Below are positions 22,524 to 35,105 of a stretch of 64,000 nt of DNA, piece by piece. The notes under the pieces were generated by a model. It had not been told where the DNA came from. It made no database searches and saw only the letters and a program-made list of their open reading frames with translations. The stretch's first letter is position 1. The number at the start of each line of letters is the position of its first letter. Source of the DNA: Podochytrium sp. JEL0797 (Eukaryota > Chytridiomycota > Chytridiomycetes > Chytridiales > Chytriomycetaceae); the NCBI GenBank assembly GCA_027596195.1, contig JADGJG010000003.1:1-64000 (forward strand). Reading direction: 5' to 3'. The position numbers were made by a program, and so were the translations under genes.

Positions 22524-25500
22524 ATGAACGCGTCATCCGTGGCCGATCTGCACCGTCTACTGGTCGCAGATATCCTGGAATTGCGCACAGATATGATGGC
22601 GAAAACCGAACGCCTACTTTCGCTCCTCGGTTCGTCTGCGAGCACGGCGCTCATGTTACCGCCCTCCACAGCGGCAGGAACCAGGCCCTCTGCTACGCGC
22701 CAATCTTACGCTGGTATCAGACCGAGTAGTGTAGTTTTGCCCGCTCAGAATCATAAAACCGTTCAAGATTCTCACTCATCTCTTTTGTCATTGGGGATTC
22801 GAATGAGCGAAGACGATTATCGCGCTGATGTTGAAGCCAACAAATTCAATAACACGCCACCAAAGTACGGCAAAATGGAAAAATCAGAATCCATGTCTCG
22901 AAAAGAACTTGCGCTTCGTTCCGTAAAGAGTTTGCATCTTCCAGACTCCACTGTTCCTGTCAAACATGAACCCATGCCGTCAACGACCAAACACGCGTCC
23001 CAACTCTTAATCAACGGAAACCTCACGCCGGTTTTGTCGCGAAAAACAACCACCGGCTCGTTGGGGAGATCGCGTTCGTTGACGGGAAGGCCTGACCGTG
23101 GCGCGCCTCCGCGCAAGAGAAACTCCTTATTAATTGCATCCCATGAGCCGAGCAAGTTGAACGAAAGCGTGCTGAATCCTGAACAAGAAGCTGCTAGCCC
23201 CCAAAGTCAGGCTGTGAAACAAAGTTTCGGATTCATTGCAGCCCAGCCAGAAATTGAAAACCGCATGTCCTCACCAATCTTACCAGACTGTAGCAAATCA
23301 TTCAAACCAAACCATTCAACGGTCGAAATTCAGCTCGATGATATCAGCATCCGTCCACCCTCGTTCGTCGATGACATCTTGCGCGACAGTTTAGCATCGG
23401 GAACCGACGCGTCTCGAGCCAGTGGATCTAGTAAAGACATGCCTCGCGGGACTGAGATTGGGAAACCGCGCAACGAGTCTTCTGATACGATCGACAGCAT
23501 GTTTGGAGCCTACGCGTTTTCGAGTAAGCGAAACTCGTCGAGACCACCGCCACGCCGACGCGCGAGTCGTCTTGCGTCAACTGGGTCCATTCCTCCAGAA
23601 AATCTTCCGGAAGCGGTGGATGAAACGGAGCAAATCGCTAGTCAAATGTCACAAGCGCCGAAGCCGATCGTGAAACCTCAGACGTTTGAAATTCAGCACT
23701 TGGAAATGAAATACAGCCAATTCACATATATTGAACGCATCAGATTCTTTTTGATGTTACCTGCGTTCGATGCAAAAGGAAAGCGGATCCATTTGAATTA
23801 CTTTGACAAGTCGGATTTCGAAAACATCAACTTTTACAAAAATGGGTTGCACCCGAAATCATATTTCAGCAATCTATGGGATTTATACATGTCGCTGTTA
23901 TATTTTGCATGTTTGTGGTTGATTCCATTTTTGGTTTCGTATGATTTGAATACTTCGACTGTGGTGGCGCTACAAATAATGTAAGTTTCGATCACTTCAA
24001 TCTATCAGCCTATAAATTTGCTGTTTCAAGAATCACTGTAATCTTCGCGTCCGACACGATCGTCTCCGTCTTGACTCCACAACCACATGCCTCAAGTTCG
24101 TACACGAGCTTCCGAGAATATGAATCGTTGCGTTTGAAACTGGCAGATTGGAGTTTGCAATACTTAGCGGTTCACTTAGTGTTCGACGTCGTCTCTTCTG
24201 TAAGTATTTTCTGAACCTTCTACTAGAATGAAAATGAAAGGAAACAAATCAGATTCCCTTTGATCTCCTCATCACAAGCGCAAATAATTATAAAATCCTC
24301 CTTCTCCTCCTGCGTCTCATCCGGCTTTACAAACTTCCTGCTATGATCTCTCGGTGCGCGTTCTGCGTTCGTGTCAAAATGTGGATCGAAGAACGGTTCG
24401 GGACGGGCATTTCGAAAACCTTGCCGATTGCAGTCGTGATTTTCTACTTTATCCATTTCAACGCATGCTCGACTTACTATGCGGCCAAACGGACGGGGTT
24501 CGTGGGATGGCAGACGGCGTGGGTTGACTTTAACGGGGCCACGCTGTTTGACTTTTATACGTGGACCTTCTTTTTGGTGAGAGTGAATGTATCGGTTTGA
24601 TGTGCTAAATATGTTCCTGTTCCTGCAGTCTGTTGGAAATTTATTCCCCACGGCGACAAAGTGCGTGTTGAGAGGCCGATCGTTCAATTCAAAATATTGA
24701 AATTTATTCTCACAGACCACAAACAGCAGTAGAACAAATCGTGGCAATTTTTTATATCGTGTTTGGTGCAGTCTTGTACGCTGGATTCGTGGGTTATATC
24801 TCTTCAGCCGCCATCTCTTTCGACGCATCGGGCAGACTTTATAATCAGAAAATGGAGGAGCTCATAGACTATGTCAAGTGGAAGAAACTAGGCGAAGAAA
24901 CAAAGGATAAGCTGATCTCGTACTGTAAGCGGTTTGCGTTCTTTCACGCGATTTTTTTTTGCTCTCATCAACTCAAAAATCCATCGCAGACGAAACAAAA
25001 TATCGAGGCAAATATTTCGAAGAAGACGCCTTGTTGGCTGATATGAATGACTCGCTGCGCGAGGTAATCTCTTCCACTTTACCCTCTGTGTCACCAATCT
25101 GAACAGAACCCTCCAGGAAATCTCGAGCCACAACACACGAAAACTGATTGAAAAAGTTCCCTTCCTCCGACGCGCCGAAAACGACGGACGAGATGATATT
25201 TTCTTCAACAAGATGTCCACTATCTTGCGGGCACAGTATTATGTGGCAGGAGATTTCATCACAAAGCAAGGTGATTCTGGGAACGAAATGTTTTTCATCT
25301 TGTCGGGCAAAGTGGATGTGTTTGTGAATGGGAATAAGGTTGTAAGCATGTATGATGGTGCCTACATTGGAGGTTGGTTCGTTACTTCTATCCCCCTTGA
25401 TATTGTGAATATTGACACGAAATTAAACCAGAAATCTCGCTAATAACGAGAATGCTGCGAACTGCCACCGTCCAAGCTGCCTCCCCCACGATTCTATATC

Positions 25501-25601
25501 GCTTGACTCGGAATGATTTCCAGCTTCTGATCACCGAGTTTTCCGATATGAAGCGCAAAATTGATGGACTTGCAGAGGAAGGTCAGAAGTTTTTGAAATA
25601 A
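22524..25601 (+). CDS. Cyclic-nucleotide-gated HCN/EAG-type channel A
   Basis: Eight exons (22524-23980, 24031-24199, 24253-24576, 24629-24660, 24716-24924, 24990-25063, 25117-25372, 25432-25601) give 896 aa. About 395 disordered residues precede the core. GLHPKSYFSNLWDL is the pre-S1/S1 signature (HCN: IHPYSDFRFYWDL); S2 has FASDTIVSVL and S3 VFDVVSSIPFDLL. S4 is short with few charges (LLLLLRLIRLYKLPAMISR). In the pore, WTFFLSVGNLFP replaces the GYG/GFG filter. The C-linker (KLGEETKDKLISYYETKYRG, LREEISSHNTRKL) precedes a cNMP-binding domain with GGEISLITRMLRTATVQA, including the Glu and Arg that bind cyclic nucleotide. It is probably a plasma or flagellar membrane cation channel; selectivity is unknown. 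Confidence 0.9.
24828..25106 (+). repeat. Identical tract shared with channel B (copy 1)
   Basis: These 279 bases match 28098-28376 with no difference, across part of exon 5, intron 5, exon 6 and most of intron 6. The flanks and the third paralogue differ, intron 5 of channel C being unrelated in sequence. This suggests recent gene conversion. Confidence 0.85.
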
Positions 25602-25736
25602 TATGTATGCGAATGACTGCACTATTTGATTAAAAAACACGTGAATTGAGAACTGGTGTGGTTTCATGATCAGCGCAAATGGGATAAGTTCTTGGAGGTG
25701 ATCTTCAAGATTTTCATTGGAAAAGAGAGACCGAAT

Positions 25737-28700
25737 ATGAACGCGTCGTCCGTTGCTGATCTGCATCGTCTACTGGTCGCAGATATCGTGGAATTACGCA
25801 CAGATATGATGGCCAAAACCGAACGCCTACTTTCGCTACTCGGCTCTTCTGCGAGCACGGCTCTCATGTTACCTTCCTCCACAGTGGCCGGCGCTAGGCA
25901 CCATGCAACGCGCCATTCTTTCGCTGGTGTTCGACCAAATATTGGAGTCCCGCTAGCTCAAAATCATAAAGCCATGCAAGATTCTCACACGTCGCTTTTG
26001 TCTTTGGGGATTCGAATGACCGAAGACGATTATCTCGCTGATGTTGAAGCCAACAAATTCAATAACACGCCACCAACGCACGATAAAATGGACAAATCAG
26101 TATCCAATGTACCTGCCAAACATGAACCGTTGCCGTCAACGACCAAAGGCGAGCCCCACATCTTAACTAAAGGAGACCTCACACCGATCCTGCCGCGTAA
26201 AATAAACACTGGTTCGTTGGGGAGATCGCGTTCGTTGAGTGGAAGGCCCGTCCGTGTCGCGTCTCAGCGCAAAAGAAACTCTGTATTAATTGAATCCCGT
26301 GAGCCGAGCAAGTTGAGCGAAAGCGTTTCCATTCGCGGAAATGACAAGGTAGTCAACAAAAATCCGCGTTTGAAACCCAGTGTCGGGTTCGTTGGACTAG
26401 CTGATGAGTCGAATAAGATAAATGAAAGTGAGCTGGATCCTGAACAAGATAGTGCAGTCGATAGCTCCCGAAGTCAGCCTGTGAAACAAGGTGTCGGATT
26501 AAGTGCAGCCCGGCCTGACCAGATATCCTCACCAATGTTACCTGACAACAGCAAATCATTCAAACCAAACCATTCAACGGTCGAAATTCATCACGAAGAG
26601 ATCAACATCAATCCACCCTCATTCGTTGACGAGATGTTTCGCGATAGTATTGCATCGGGAATCGACGCGTCTGGAGCCAGTGAATCCAACAAGGACGCAC
26701 GTGGGAATGAGATTGGAAAACCACGCAACGAGTCGTCAGATACTATCGACAGCATGTTTAGCGGCTACGCGTTTTCGAGCAAGCGAAACTCATCGAGACT
26801 GCCGCCACACCGACGCACAAGTCGTCTTGCGTCAACTGGGTCCATTTCTCCAGAAAATCTTCCGGAAGCGGTGGAGGAACAAGAGCAAACCGTTAGTCAA
26901 ATGTCGCAAGGGCCCAAGCCAACCATGAAACCTCAAACCTTTGAAATTCAGAACATGGAAATGAAATACAGCCAATTCACGTATCTTGAACGCATCAAAT
27001 TCTTTTTCATGTTGCCTGCGTTCGATGCGAAAGGAAAGCGGATCCATTTGAATTACTTTGACAAGTTTGACTTTGGCTATATCGACTTCGTTAAGAATGG
27101 GCTACATCCAAAGTCATATTTCAGCAATTTATGGGATTTATGCATGTCGTTGCTGTATTTCGCATGCTTGTGGTTGATTCCATTTTTGGCTTCGTATGAT
27201 TTGAAAACTTCTGCTGTGGAGGTGCTTCAAATAATGTAAGTTTCGATCATCCCTCCAGCCAATCTGCCTTTAACATTGTGTTATTTCCAGAATCACCGTC
27301 ATTTTCGCGTCTGACACGATCATCGCGTTGTTGACTCCGCAACCACATACCTCGAGTTCATACACGAGCTTCCGAGAATATGAGTCTTTGCGTCTGAAAT
27401 TAACAGACTGGATTTTGAAATACTTAAAGATTTACTTGGTGTTCGACGTCGTCTCTGCTGTAATTATTTTCTGAACCATCTAATAGATCATTAACCAACC
27501 AACAAAAATTAGATTCCCTTTGATCTCCTCATCACAAGCGCAAATGATTATCAAATCCTCCTTCTTCTCTTGCGTCTCATCCAGCTTTACAAAATTCCCG
27601 CAATGATTTCGCGATGCGCGTTTTTCATTCGCGCAAAGCTTTGGATTGAAGAACGCTTCGGGACGGGCATTTCGAAAACCTTGCCGATTGCAGTCGTGAT
27701 TTTCTACTTCATCCATTTCAACGCATGCTCGACGTACTATGCGGGCAAAAAAACGGGGTTTGTGGGGTGGCAGTCTGGCTGGATTGACTTTAATGGGGCT
27801 ACGCTGTTTGAGTTTTATACGTGGACATTCTTTGTGGTGAGTGTGAATGTATCGGCTTGAAGTGTTAAACATGTTCCTGTTGCTACAGTCTGTTGGGAAT
27901 TTGTTCCCCACGGGGACAAGGTGAGTGTTGAGAGGCCGGTTGAATTCACAGATGCTGACGCACGTCTTTGAAAAAATAATTACAGACCGCAAACAGCAGT
28001 AGAACAAATCGTGACAATTTTTTATACTGTTTTTGGTGCAGTCTTGTACGCTGGATTCGTGGGTTATATCTCGTCAGCCGCCATCTCTTTCGATGCGTCG
28101 GGCAGACTTTATAATCAGAAAATGGAGGAGCTCATAGACTATGTCAAGTGGAAGAAACTAGGCGAAGAAACAAAGGATAAGCTGATCTCGTACTGTAAGC
28201 GGTTTGCGTTCTTTCACGCGATTTTTTTTTGCTCTCATCAACTCAAAAATCCATCGCAGACGAAACAAAATATCGAGGCAAATATTTCGAAGAAGACGCC
28301 TTGTTGGCTGATATGAATGACTCGCTGCGCGAGGTAATCTCTTCCACTTTACCCTCTGTGTCACCAATCTGAACAGTACCTTCCAGGAAATCTCGAGCCA
28401 CAACACGCGAAAACTGATTGAAAAAGTTCCATTTCTGCGACGCGCTGAAAACGACGGACGAGATGATATTTTCTTCAACAAGATGTCCACTATCTTGCGG
28501 GCACAGTATTATGTGGCAGGAGATTTCATCACAAAGCAAGGTGATTCCGGGAACGAAATGTTTTTCATCTTGTCGGGAAAAGTGGATGTGTTTGTGAATG
28601 GGAATAAGGTTGTCAGTATGTATGATGGTGCCTACATTGGAGGTGGGTTGGAGTGATGGAACGCTGTCGAATATTGAACTGTCCTCCAATCCAAAACAGA

Positions 28701-28869
28701 AATCTCACTGATCACGAGGATGCTACGAACTGCTACCGTACAAGCAGCATCACCCACGATTCTTTATCGGTTAACGCGGAATGATTTCCAGCTTCTGATC
28801 ACCGAATTTTCCGACATGAAGCGCAAAATTGACGGACTGACAGAGGAGGGCCAAAAGTTTTTGAAATAA
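25737..28869 (+). CDS. Cyclic-nucleotide-gated HCN/EAG-type channel B
   Basis: Eight exons (25737-27235, 27291-27459, 27513-27836, 27889-27920, 27986-28194, 28260-28333, 28387-28642, 28700-28869) give 910 aa. Exons 2-8 have exactly the same lengths as in channel A (169, 324, 32, 209, 74, 256, 170 nt). The N-terminal start MNASSVADLHRLLVAD and much of the disordered region are shared with A, plus a small insertion (about 14 residues net). The pore reads WTFFVSVGNLFPTGTRPQ, again without GYG. The cNMP-binding cassette is EISLITRMLRTATVQA. S4 has a similar low charge (LLLLLRLIQLYKIPAMISR), with one Arg of channel A replaced by Gln. It is a tandem duplicate of A. Confidence 0.9.
28098..28376 (+). 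repeat. Identical tract shared with channel A (copy 2)
   Basis: Partner of 24828-25106; identical through two introns although the neighbouring exon sequence has drifted. Confidence 0.85.
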
Positions 28870-29004
28870 TATGTACCAATGAATGCAATATTTAGTTTAC
28901 AAGCTGCAAAATCGTGCTTATCCTACATTTTATTTTACCGGTTCCATGTACGTTGATCGACAAGATTTACATCAAACCGGAGGATCAGCCCGCCCCCCAA
29001 AAAC

Positions 29005-31893
29005 ATGAACGCGTCCACCGTTGCCGACCTGCACCGTCTCCTCGTTAATGAAATTGTCGATATGAGAGCCGAGATGCTGTCCAAAACAGAGTACCTGTTG
29101 ACTCTTCTTGATTCGTTTGCCGCGCCCACGAGAAATCCCACAAAACAGTCGATTTCGCCGGCCCGACGCGCGTTTGCCCAAGATATGCAACGTTCCTCCA
29201 AGGCTGTATCTTATCAGTTCCTCTCACATGAATCACACGCTTCCATGTTGTCCCTCGGGATTCGGCTGACGGGAGAAGATTACAGCGCTGATATCGAAGC
29301 CAACAAGTCCCTGCCCCCAAAGTATGACAAAATGAAGGCAGAGAATGTAAAATCGAGCAAAAATCTGATGATTGAGTCCATGAGGAGCATGTTTTTGCCG
29401 GAAATCTCTGAACCAAAAAGAACGAATACGATGCGAAGGAAATCAATTTTGGGAAGTGAAATGATGTCTTTGCCTCGAGATGGCAGGAACTCCTCTGCAA
29501 TTCCCTATGTTACATTTTCTTCGAATCTAGACGCGGAGCAGCAGCTGCGATATCCTGAAAATACGCACCAAAGTCCACCACTGGTCCCAGATGTCCGGTT
29601 TACCGAGCACCCAGAGGCAGATGAGCAGACCAAATCAGCTCACGACTCTCATCTTGCAGGCATTTCCGGGATTGAAATCCAAATCAATGATAACACTAGT
29701 ATGTTTGCGAATAGTTTGAGACGCAGTGTCGCGTCGCGCGATACAGCGGAGCCCCGTGAGAACATCAGGGAAACATCTACTCCTGACGGCATGATTCGCA
29801 CATACGCCTTCTCTCCACCCACGCGCACCCCAGGAAAAAATTTCGATGATAATTCTGAGATTGAAGCCAAGCGAACCGAAAGTGTAAACTCCCATCCAAA
29901 AGGCAATAAGCAAAAGAACGTATCGGAGTTCGAAATTCAGCTGAATGAAATGAAATACGGCCAATTCACTTATCTCGAACGAGTCAAATTCTTTTTGATG
30001 CTGCCTGCGTTCGATACGAAAGGAAAACGGATCCATTTGAATTATTTCGACAAATCAGATTTCGAAAACATCAACTTTTTGAAGAATGGACTACATCCGA
30101 AATCGTACTTCAACACTCTATGGGATTTATTAATGTCGATGCTGTATTTGGCTATTTTGTGGCTAATTCCGTTTATGGTTTCGTATGATTTGAAAAATTC
30201 GACAGTGTTGGCGCTACAAATAATGTAAGTTTCGATTACTCCATTTTTGTCAGCCTTTAAATTTTAAATTTCAAGAGTCACCGTCGTTTTCGCGTCCGAT
30301 ACAATCGTCTCTTTGTTAACTCCGCAACCACAAATCTCGAGCTCATACACAAGTTTCCGCGAATTTGAATCACTGCGCTTGAAGCTTTTTGACTGGGTTC
30401 TCCAGTGGGCCAAGAACCATCTAATTTTCGACATCATCTCACTTGTAAGTTTTGAATCTTCTCCTTTTCGCCTTTTTTTTTGGCAACCCAGTTCCAGCTC
30501 TTGTTCAACCAAAAAAATAAGGTGCCTTTCGACCTTCTATTCACAACCACCAATCAAGATCGAGTCCTCCTCTTCCTCCTTCGCCTGGCTCGATTTTATA
30601 GACTCCCCGGAATCATCTCCCGTGGTGCTTTTCCCGTTCGTGTCAAGCTGTGGATTGAAGAACGCTTCGGAGCCGGCATCTCGAAAACGTTGCCGATAGC
30701 CGCAGTAATTTTCTACTTTATTCACTACAATGCATGCACTACTTTCTATGCGGCCAAGAAAACGGGGTTTGTGGGATGGCAGAACGCGTGGATGGATTTT
30801 GACGATGCGACCGTGTTTGAGTTTTATACCTGGACGTTTTTTACGGTGAGCTTACGGTGATTAGCGAAAAATTTGAAGTGGTACTAAACTTGCTGTTTGA
30901 AATATTCCAGTCTGTTGGAAACTTGTTCCCAACAGCCGCAAAGTCAGTTCAATCTCCCCCATGTGTTGCCGTTTTTAACCTCACCCAACCCCTCTTTTTA
31001 CAACACAGGCCGCAAACAGCTGCAGAACAAATTGTTGCAATCATATATATTGTATTTGGTGCAGTATTGTACGCTGGATTCGTGGGTTATATCTCTTCAG
31101 CGGCCATCTCTTTCGATGCATCTGGCAGACTTTACAATCAGAAAATGGAGGAGCTCATAGACTATGTCAAGTGGAAAAAACTAGGTGATGAAACAAAGGA
31201 CAAGCTGATCTCGTACTGTAAGGAATTGCATTGCTTCTCGCGAGTTTTTGTAGCTGTTCATCACAACCAAAAAAAATATGCCAGACGAAACAAAGTATCG
31301 CGGCAAATATTTCGAAGAAGACGCTTTGTTGGCTGATATGAATGATTCTCTGCGCGAGGTGGGTGGGCAAACCCTTGTTACATTCTCTCTGAACGCCCAC
31401 ATTGCAGGAAATCTCAAGCCACAACACGCGAAAATTGATTGAAAAAGTACCATTCCTGCGACGCGCCGAAAATGACGGACGAGATGATATTTTCTTCAAC
31501 AAGATGTCCACCATCTTGCATGCACAATACTATGTCGCTGGCGATTTCATTACCAAGCAAGGCGATTCCGGGAACGAAATGTATTTCATCTTGTCAGGCA
31601 AGGTGGACGTATTTGTAAATGGCAATAAGGTTGTGAGTTTGTACGATGGTGCCTACATTGGAGGTTCGTGATTGATTTGAGGGAATCAATGTCGAATATT
31701 GACGGCACTCCAACCCAAAACAGAAATCTCACTGATCACAAGAATGCTGCGAACAGCCACCGTGCAAGCTGCATCTCCCACGATATTGTATCGCTTGTCA
31801 CGAAACGATTTTCAACTTCTGATCACCGAGTTTTCGGATATGAAACGAAGAATTGATGCATTGGCAGAGGAGGGGTACAAGATTCTGAAATAA
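29005..31893 (+). CDS. Cyclic-nucleotide-gated HCN/EAG-type channel C
   Basis: Eight exons (29005-30224, 30276-30444, 30522-30845, 30911-30942, 31009-31217, 31285-31358, 31408-31663, 31724-31893) give 817 aa. Exon lengths 2-8 equal those of A and B; exon 1 is shorter because the disordered N-terminus lacks several blocks. It starts MNASTVADLHRLLVNE. Pore: WTFFTSVGNLFPTAAKPQ. S4: FLLRLARFYRLPGIISR, with one more Arg than B. The cNMP pocket EISLITRMLRTATVQA is intact. Introns differ in sequence from those of A and B, so this is the oldest split in the array. The donor after exon 4 (GTCAGT) is weak but keeps phase. Confidence 0.9.
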
Positions 31894-31964
31894 AATAAAC
31901 GGTTCGAAATTTATCATGAGCGAGCATTGTTACAAATCAAAATCGAAAAAAAACAAAAACAAAA

Positions 31965-34535
31965 ATGTCAAACAACTACCGCGGCTCGAATGGACACCCG
32001 GCAGCGGCGCCTTCGCTTTCGTCGTTTTCGTTCCAAAAGAGCGCCGCTCAAACAGCACCTCAGAAGGACTCGGACGCAGGAAAGGGACAATACTCGGACG
32101 CAGGAAAGGGCCGCCTGCGCTTCGACCTCAAAAAGACGTCGAATGCGCCGCCTTTGCAAAGGACACACAAACCACACGACTGGAGCAAGAAAGCGAACGA
32201 CGACAAAATGGCAATGCGGAAAGAGCGTTTCGCACAGCCGCAAAAGAAGAAGGTGCTGTACAAGCCAGAGAAGGGAATGCTCGACAACAAGGGCGTCAAG
32301 GAACAGTCCGATTTCATTGGCTTTGGTGACCTGGGGCTGCAAGAGGAAGAGCCCGAAGTGGACGCGCACTGGAAGCGGAGGCTGCCCATCAACGACAAGG
32401 ATCCATTGGATCTGGTCTATGACTTGCCACCGCCGATTTGGGCACACGATGGCCGCGAATATTCGTCGGATTTGACCGAAATGTGCGTAATCCTGTCAAT
32501 TGCCCGCTCCCTCGATTCATTGTCGATCCATCCCACACACTTTCGCCAAGAGCATTCTATCCAATTCCACCGGTTTCGATATATTCCTGAATTGCTTTGG
32601 ATCTATTCCGTGTTTGGGCGAGTGGGAGGTGGCGGCGCGAGGCGACGCGTTGTCAATTAATTGAAACCACCCACCCCCCGTTTTCGAATGTGATTCTGAT
32701 TTCCCATATGGTCTCTAGGTTCAACCAAGAAGTCCAGGACTACGTGCATTACATCTCGCCAACCCCCGCCGAACACTCTCTCCGCCATCTCACAATCGAG
32801 CGGCTCCGGTTCGTCGTGTCTCGGCTATGGCCTCAAGCGACCGTCGAAGTGTTTGGATCGTTTAGTACAAAGTTGTATTTGCCCACGAGGTGAGGCCACT
32901 TGTGTGTGCGATTTTGAATTCTGGGGTTATAATATCTTCTTATCGCACCTCCCCATAGTGATGTGGATATCGTGATTATGGGAACCGGATTACGCGCCCC
33001 CGCGTCCTTGTTTGAATTATCCGTCGCACTGAAGGATCACGGGTATGCCACCGCATGCCAAGTAATCGCCAAAGCCAAAGTAACTCTCGCCTTCCCCCCC
33101 CCCCATTCACGTGTTTCCTTTTACCAATCTAACGCGTTTTCACCCCACACTCGTTCCCCACTCCCACCCCGAAGGTCCCCATCATTAAATACACCGATGC
33201 CCTCACAACCTTCCCCGTCGACATTAGCATCAACATGCCCTCCGGTCTCCAAGCTGCGCAAATCGTGTCTCATTTCTTGCAGGAACCGAATGGCGTTGGG
33301 GAAGCGATCCGCGGGTTGATGTACCTGTTGAAACAGTTTTTGTTGGCGCGGTACCTCAATGAACCGTTTAACGGCGGGTGTGGGAGTTATGCGTTGTTGT
33401 TGCTTGTTAGCTCGTTTGTGAAGGTGAGTGTTTCGCGAAAAGCCGGGGTGGGGGTTTTCGAACGCGTTTCAAACGCGTTTTTATTCTATGCGCAGCGAAT
33501 ACTAATTTCCAGACTCCCCAGCTACACCCCCTCATCCAACTCGGTACCATCGATCCTTCCCAAAACCTCGGGTTTTTGTTTATGGAATTCCTCGAACTCT
33601 ACGGCCGCTTCTTCAATTTCGACCAAATCGGCATCTCATGTGACCTCAACAACGGCCCCGAATACTTTTTGAAACGCGATATGCCCCCGATGGCGAGAAA
33701 GATTGGGTTGTTGACTTTATTGGATCCTCAGGATTCTTGTAAGTCCGGACGCGGGAGTGTTTTTGATTCTTGAGGAAACTGACTCGTATTCCCAACAGCC
33801 AACGACGTGGGAGGCGGCGCCTTCAACTTTTACACGATCCGCGGAGAATTCTTTCGCGCTTTTCAGAGAATTCAATGCATCTTTGGTGCCGCGCAACACC
33901 GCAACCTCCACCAATCGCGTCGCAAATCACGCCGCGGCAACACCACCACACCCCCGAAACCTCCACTCAGTATCCTCAGCGCGATCCTGACGGTCCGCAA
34001 GGGGTTGTACGCGTACCGGTGTGGGATGGAGGAGTTGTGGGATAAAGTGCAAGCTGGGAATGTTGTGTTGGGGGTTGAAGCGGGGGTTTGGGAGGGGGTT
34101 TGTGAGGGGATGAAGCGGCAGGAGGTGGAGAAGCGGTATATGCGGCATGGGAAGCGGAAGCGGGATGTGGCTGTTGTAGGTGAGGAGGAGGAGAAGGAGG
34201 CAGCGGTGGGTAGTGAGGAGGAGGAGGAGGAGGGTGCGGTGCATATGGGTGTTCCAATGAGGGATGTGACTGGTGCGCGGGAGGAAGTGCCGTATAAAAA
34301 GCGACAAGAAACCGAATGGAAAGAGTGGGAACGAGAGTTTTTCGAAACGTTGAAGGAAGGGAAGGAAGAGTTGGGGTATGAGTCTGAGGTGAGTATGGAG
34401 ATTTCGGATGGGGAGGAGGAGGAAGGGCAGATTGTGAGTGTCGCGAAGAAACGGCGGGTTGGGAGTGATGATGAGGAGGAGGAGGGGAAGGGAGCGGGGG
34501 CGAGGAATCCGTTGAAGAAGAAGGCGAGGGTTTGA
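31965..34535 (+). CDS. Non-canonical poly(A) polymerase TRF4/PAPD5-like
   Basis: Exons 31965-32482, 32719-32889, 32959-33079, 33175-33423, 33513-33738 and 33799-34535 give 673 aa. Residues 1-170 are disordered and basic. The nucleotidyltransferase motif FGSFSTKLYLPTSDVDIVIMG (~218-238) contains the GS and the two catalytic Asp. VPIIKYTDALTTFPVDISIN supplies the third Asp. Central and PAP-associated regions follow (GEAIRGLMYLLKQFL, NEPFNGGCGSYALLLLV, NLGFLFMEFLELYG). The C-terminus is acidic and then Lys-rich (KKKARV), probably nuclear. Family members add short oligo(A) tails for exosome decay in the TRAMP complex. It begins 71 bases after the channel C stop. Confidence 0.92.
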
Positions 34536-35105
34536 GTGTGAGAGAGCGCGGTTTTTTTGTGTAAAATTTAGTATGTTTTGGTTCCCTTCCTTTTTCATTC
34601 CTCCCTCATATTCGTTTCGCTTGCTGAGTTGATTTGGAATGGATTTGGATTTGTGAGGGTCCAATCTCACGTTATACGGAACACCTACTTCCGTCTTTGT
34701 TAAGTCTAATTATTGGCCGAGCTTGTTGAGAGGATGCAAGTTTGGGATGCCCCAAAAAGTCAGATTTGACGCTTGTGTCAAACCAATACGTTCGTGCGAG
34801 TATCTTATCATGCCCGAACGGGTGTTATCCTTCACCGGGTGTCCAAATCAATTTCACAATTCCAACGCGACATACCAACCCATTCCCCGCCGATTGGTGT
34901 GCTGTGTTGATTCTTCTCTTTGCCCCCACTGTGATTGATAATAAAAAATAATAAGGGCCAATTGATCTCTCTCACGTTTTGATTAAATTCGTTATCGCGC
35001 AGCCGGAAAAAGGCTGACCAATGACCCTCCCCAAAAATTCTCCTTTCCCCCAAAAAAAAGCCGCATCACTTGGGATCCAAAGGCCCACCAGAAAACAATC
35101 CGAAA
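34536..35105. other. Intergenic, THI5 upstream region
   Basis: Contains the TRF4 3' flank and the THI5 promoter. I looked for a TPP riboswitch, as found in some fungal NMT1 leaders, and saw neither the CTGAGA nor the ACCTGA core. No ORF over 75 codons is convincing. Confidence 0.4.

Noticed and set aside
33927..34670. 247-codon minus ORF opposite the TRF4 tail
   Set aside because: Leu/Pro/His-rich antisense of the acidic/Lys-rich C-terminus; no family signal.
34536..35105. TPP riboswitch upstream of THI5
   Set aside because: Expected in some fungal NMT1 leaders, but neither the CTGAGA nor the ACCTGA core with its paired stems is visible here or in the first intron.
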